Source: Nitrososphaerales archaeon TH5893 (lineage in GTDB: Archaea; Thermoproteota; Nitrososphaeria; Nitrososphaerales; Nitrososphaeraceae). Taken from it: a stretch of DNA of 8,259 bases. Both the position numbers and the translations under genes were made by a program. The notes below the pieces were generated by a model, which did no database searches, had not been told where the DNA came from, and saw only the letters and a list, made by a program, of their open reading frames with translations. This document shows, piece after piece, positions 6,249 to 8,259 of the stretch; position 1 is the first letter of the stretch; every line of letters begins with the position of its first letter. Where the stretch lies: contig JAATVT010000037.1 of the NCBI GenBank assembly GCA_014523685.1, positions 1 through 8,259 of the forward strand. Direction: 5' to 3'.

Positions 6249-8259
6249 TTACATCAAATTGGATGAATTGGCAGATGATGGAGCCGTGTTATTCTGTTGT
6301 TGTGAAAGGCTGGACTCCTTATATGGGTCCACCAAAGGATTAGGCAGATAGTCATGATTGACCTTATACAATAAGACAGCAAAAACGAGACCAGTACTGT
6401 TGTTATTAAAACTAGGCGATGAGTATGCCAAACTTAAGGGCTGATTCACTGTACCATTAGCCGGAAATTTAATGTCCTTTGCATAAAGACCAAGTGTACC
6501 TGGTGCATAATCCTCTTGGATATTAGTTAACATTCCGTTCTGAAATGACGCATATGTAACTGGTGTGAAAGGAATCATTTTTCCTAGCAAGGTTGAATTC
6601 CAGAATCTGGGAGTGGGGGTAATGCCATCCTGTTCGAGATAGTTGCGTTCATCGAATCCTCCTATTCTCATGAACCATTGCTTCTTGCTTTCATCTCCTC
6701 CATTTCCGAGAGTGTAAAAGGAAGTAGTGTTGAGACCCGGGAAACGCTGTGCAACCAAGTAAATCAGAATGTAATCTGCCTTAAGGTCTTGTGCAATCTT
6801 TATTCCGCCTTCTTGATCATCGATAAACATTTTAGCCAATGTTGCTATGCGGGTCTGATTAATTGTGGCGTTGTCAGCTAAACTTGTGCGATTCCCTAAA
6901 GTAGTAATCCAGTATCCATAATCCCACCAGGATGCAATTACCGAATCTTCAGGGGTATTATTTTCGATCCACTCTAGCGTGTCTAGCCAATCTGTTGTGA
7001 TCACTCGATAACCAGTGCCACCATTCGCAATAGATGTAGGAATATCCGCTAGACTAAGCCAATTTGAATTAGGTGGATACACCATGGGAATCGTAAGCAA
7101 TAAAGTAATAGCAGCAACATACCCTACCTTTACGAATAAACTTTTGTTACCTTTTACTTTCATGCTCTCAAATTTCTTTCTGGCTTTAGACCCGCGAGGA
7201 ATCGACTCAGGTCTTTCCGCAGCAATTGATCCTCGATGTTCCAGAACGCTACGTGTAGTATGGTATAAGCCTATTCCTGCGAGAATGATAATTCCAATCG
7301 AAGCGTACACAAGTAGCCTTGCAAATGTCGCGCTTACGTAGAGCCCAGTAAGTCCAATAATTAGTGCGAATATGTACATCATGTTTCTTGTTTTGAAAGC
7401 GATCCATGCCCCAAATCCTGCGAACATCAATAATATTGAATACTGCGTGAAGTAATCAACGAGAGTTGGGGTGAAGTGTTCTGCGACTGATTCAGTCAAT
7501 GGATTCACTGCTGAAAGGAATGGATTAATTGCATTGAGATATCTAAATGACGAAGAGTAATAACTACCCGTAATCAAAACCCCAGCTGAGATTGCAACAA
7601 AGGCAATCAAAAGAAATAGCAAGTTCCGTAACTGCCTATCTTGTCGACTTATTCTATTCAAGAAGGATGCAATGATCAAAAATATTGTACCCCCGATTAA
7701 TGCGATCCCAGGCAGTCCAAACACAAATGATATTCCTGGTCTTGGAAATGCCCCTGCACTTAGTAACGCAGCAATTGTAAAGGTGATTGCAACATATACT
7801 GGAATTTTAGTTTCCCGTTGGATAAAGGGTAGACATATAAAAAACAATGAAATAGGAATGCTGAAATATTGAATCCCACCCCAGGAGGCGTTCGCAAGTC
7901 CAAGTAGTATACCTGCCCCTACAGCCTTAATTACGGTGAATTTGACTTGGTGGCCTTTCATTGCTGAAAGGAAAAGATAGACTGATAGCAAGCCCAGAAA
8001 TAGACCAAGAGGTTCAGACTTAAACCATCCCAAGTTCCCTCGTGAGATGATAGCAGGTGTAAATGCGAACAGCAGAGCAGAGAATAACCCTGCCGTCGTA
8101 CCCCCAATATTTCTTACCAGGCCGAACATTACAATCGTTGTTAGAGAACCTAGAATTGCTGGAAGCAAGATCGTGAAATCTAATAAGGACATACCGCCAC
8201 CAAAGATTTGATATAGGAGGGCTGAGATTATGTGGAGGCCTGATTGTGAGGTTGCGGGT
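6249..8259 (-). CDS. aglB: STT3/AglB oligosaccharyltransferase, 5' end cut by window edge
   Basis: AglB (STT3) is the membrane enzyme that moves a lipid-linked glycan to Asn in N-x-S/T sequons on extracellular proteins such as the S-layer. The frame is open to the window edge, giving 669 residues with no start. The ATG at 8192 is internal, because the 22 codons before it (including SGLHIISALLYQ) continue the family sequence. About twelve hydrophobic segments fill the first two thirds, followed by an extracytoplasmic C-terminal domain. Motifs are SVAE (7490-7479), matching the SVSE/TIxE sequon-binding motif; the Arg in ATFARLLVY; and WWDYGYW (6929-6909), the hallmark acceptor-binding motif. 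The acidic pair of the second periplasmic loop appears as K-S-E (8021-8013). The first DxD-type motif must lie outside the window. The C-terminus ends in a Ser/Asn/Gln-rich tail that itself contains sequons. Confidence 0.95.
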   Translation of the reverse strand, partial: PATSQSGLHIISALLYQIFGGGMSLLDFTILLPAILGSLTTIVMFGLVRNIGGTTAGLFSALLFAFTPAIISRGNLGWFKSEPLGLFLGLLSVYLFLSAMKGHQVKFTVIKAVGAGILLGLANASWGGIQYFSIPISLFFICLPFIQRETKIPVYVAITFTIAALLSAGAFPRPGISFVFGLPGIALIGGTIFLIIASFLNRISRQDRQLRNLLFLLIAFVAISAGVLITGSYYSSSFRYLNAINPFLSAVNPLTESVAEHFTPTLVDYFTQYSILLMFAGFGAWIAFKTRNMMYIFALIIGLTGLYVSATFARLLVYASIGIIILAGIGLYHTTRSVLEHRGSIAAERPESIPRGSKARKKFESMKVKGNKSLFVKVGYVAAITLLLTIPMVYPPNSNWLSLADIPTSIANGGTGYRVITTDWLDTLEWIENNTPEDSVIASWWDYGYWITTLGNRTSLADNATINQTRIATLAKMFIDDQEGGIKIAQDLKADYILIYLVAQRFPGLNTTSFYTLGNGGDESKKQWFMRIGGFDERNYLEQDGITPTPRFWNSTLLGKMIPFTPVTYASFQNGMLTNIQEDYAPGTLGLYAKDIKFPANGTVNQPLSLAYSSPSFNNNSTGLVFAVLLYKVNHDYLPNPLVDPYKESSLSQQQNNTAPSSANSSNLM

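Noticed and set aside
6249..8192. Reading aglB as a complete gene starting at the ATG at 8192
   Set aside because: The frame stays open to the window edge and the upstream codons continue typical STT3 sequence, so this ATG is an internal Met.
1..8259. tRNA, rRNA, CRISPR array, insertion sequence or toxin-antitoxin pair
   Set aside because: Looking through both strands I found no tRNA-like cloverleaf, regularly spaced repeats, transposase motif or terminal inverted repeats.

Overview
The window looks like chromosome of an ammonia-oxidising archaeon of the Nitrososphaerales (Thaumarchaeota) type. The reasons are a complete set of urease structural genes with separate ureA, ureB and ureC, an archaeal STT3/AglB oligosaccharyltransferase, A/T-rich TATA boxes about 26-27 bases before start codons (the pattern of leaderless archaeal transcripts), and several likely TTG starts. 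The lineage is inferred from family resemblance; no marker such as amoA or rRNA is present.

Left part (1-1882, minus strand): the accessory genes ureE, ureF and ureG lie in that order of transcription. ureE and ureF overlap, and ureF is followed 27 bases later by ureG, which runs off the left edge. These encode the nickel donor UreE and the activation proteins UreF and UreG (GTPase). No ureD is visible; it may lie beyond the left edge. Middle spacer (1883-2528): a 646-base divergent region carries a TATA box for each urease transcript and one doubtful small reading frame. Right of it (2529-5266, plus strand): ureA, ureB and ureC encode the apo-urease, with every catalytic and nickel-binding residue of UreC present. 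A tightly linked fourth gene of unknown function starts on the last base of ureC. The divergent units together should make, load and activate urease, which releases ammonia and CO2 from urea. In an ammonia oxidiser this would supply both energy substrate and carbon.

Region 5267-6248 looks empty in a simple gene call, but is not. It holds a doubtful 52-codon frame, a short likely zinc-binding protein (44 residues, C-x2-H / C-x2-C, TTG start), and on the minus strand a cyclophilin-type peptidyl-prolyl isomerase broken by three frameshifts.

Right end (6249-8259, minus strand): most of an aglB/STT3 gene, with about twelve membrane segments and the WWDYG motif. Its frame is open to the window edge, so its true start lies outside. 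The broken cyclophilin lies 32 bases downstream of it on the same strand.

I see no mobile element, CRISPR array, tRNA or rRNA. The least explained items are the gene after ureC, the small zinc-binding protein and the decayed cyclophilin. None of them amounts to a demonstrable new system from sequence alone.
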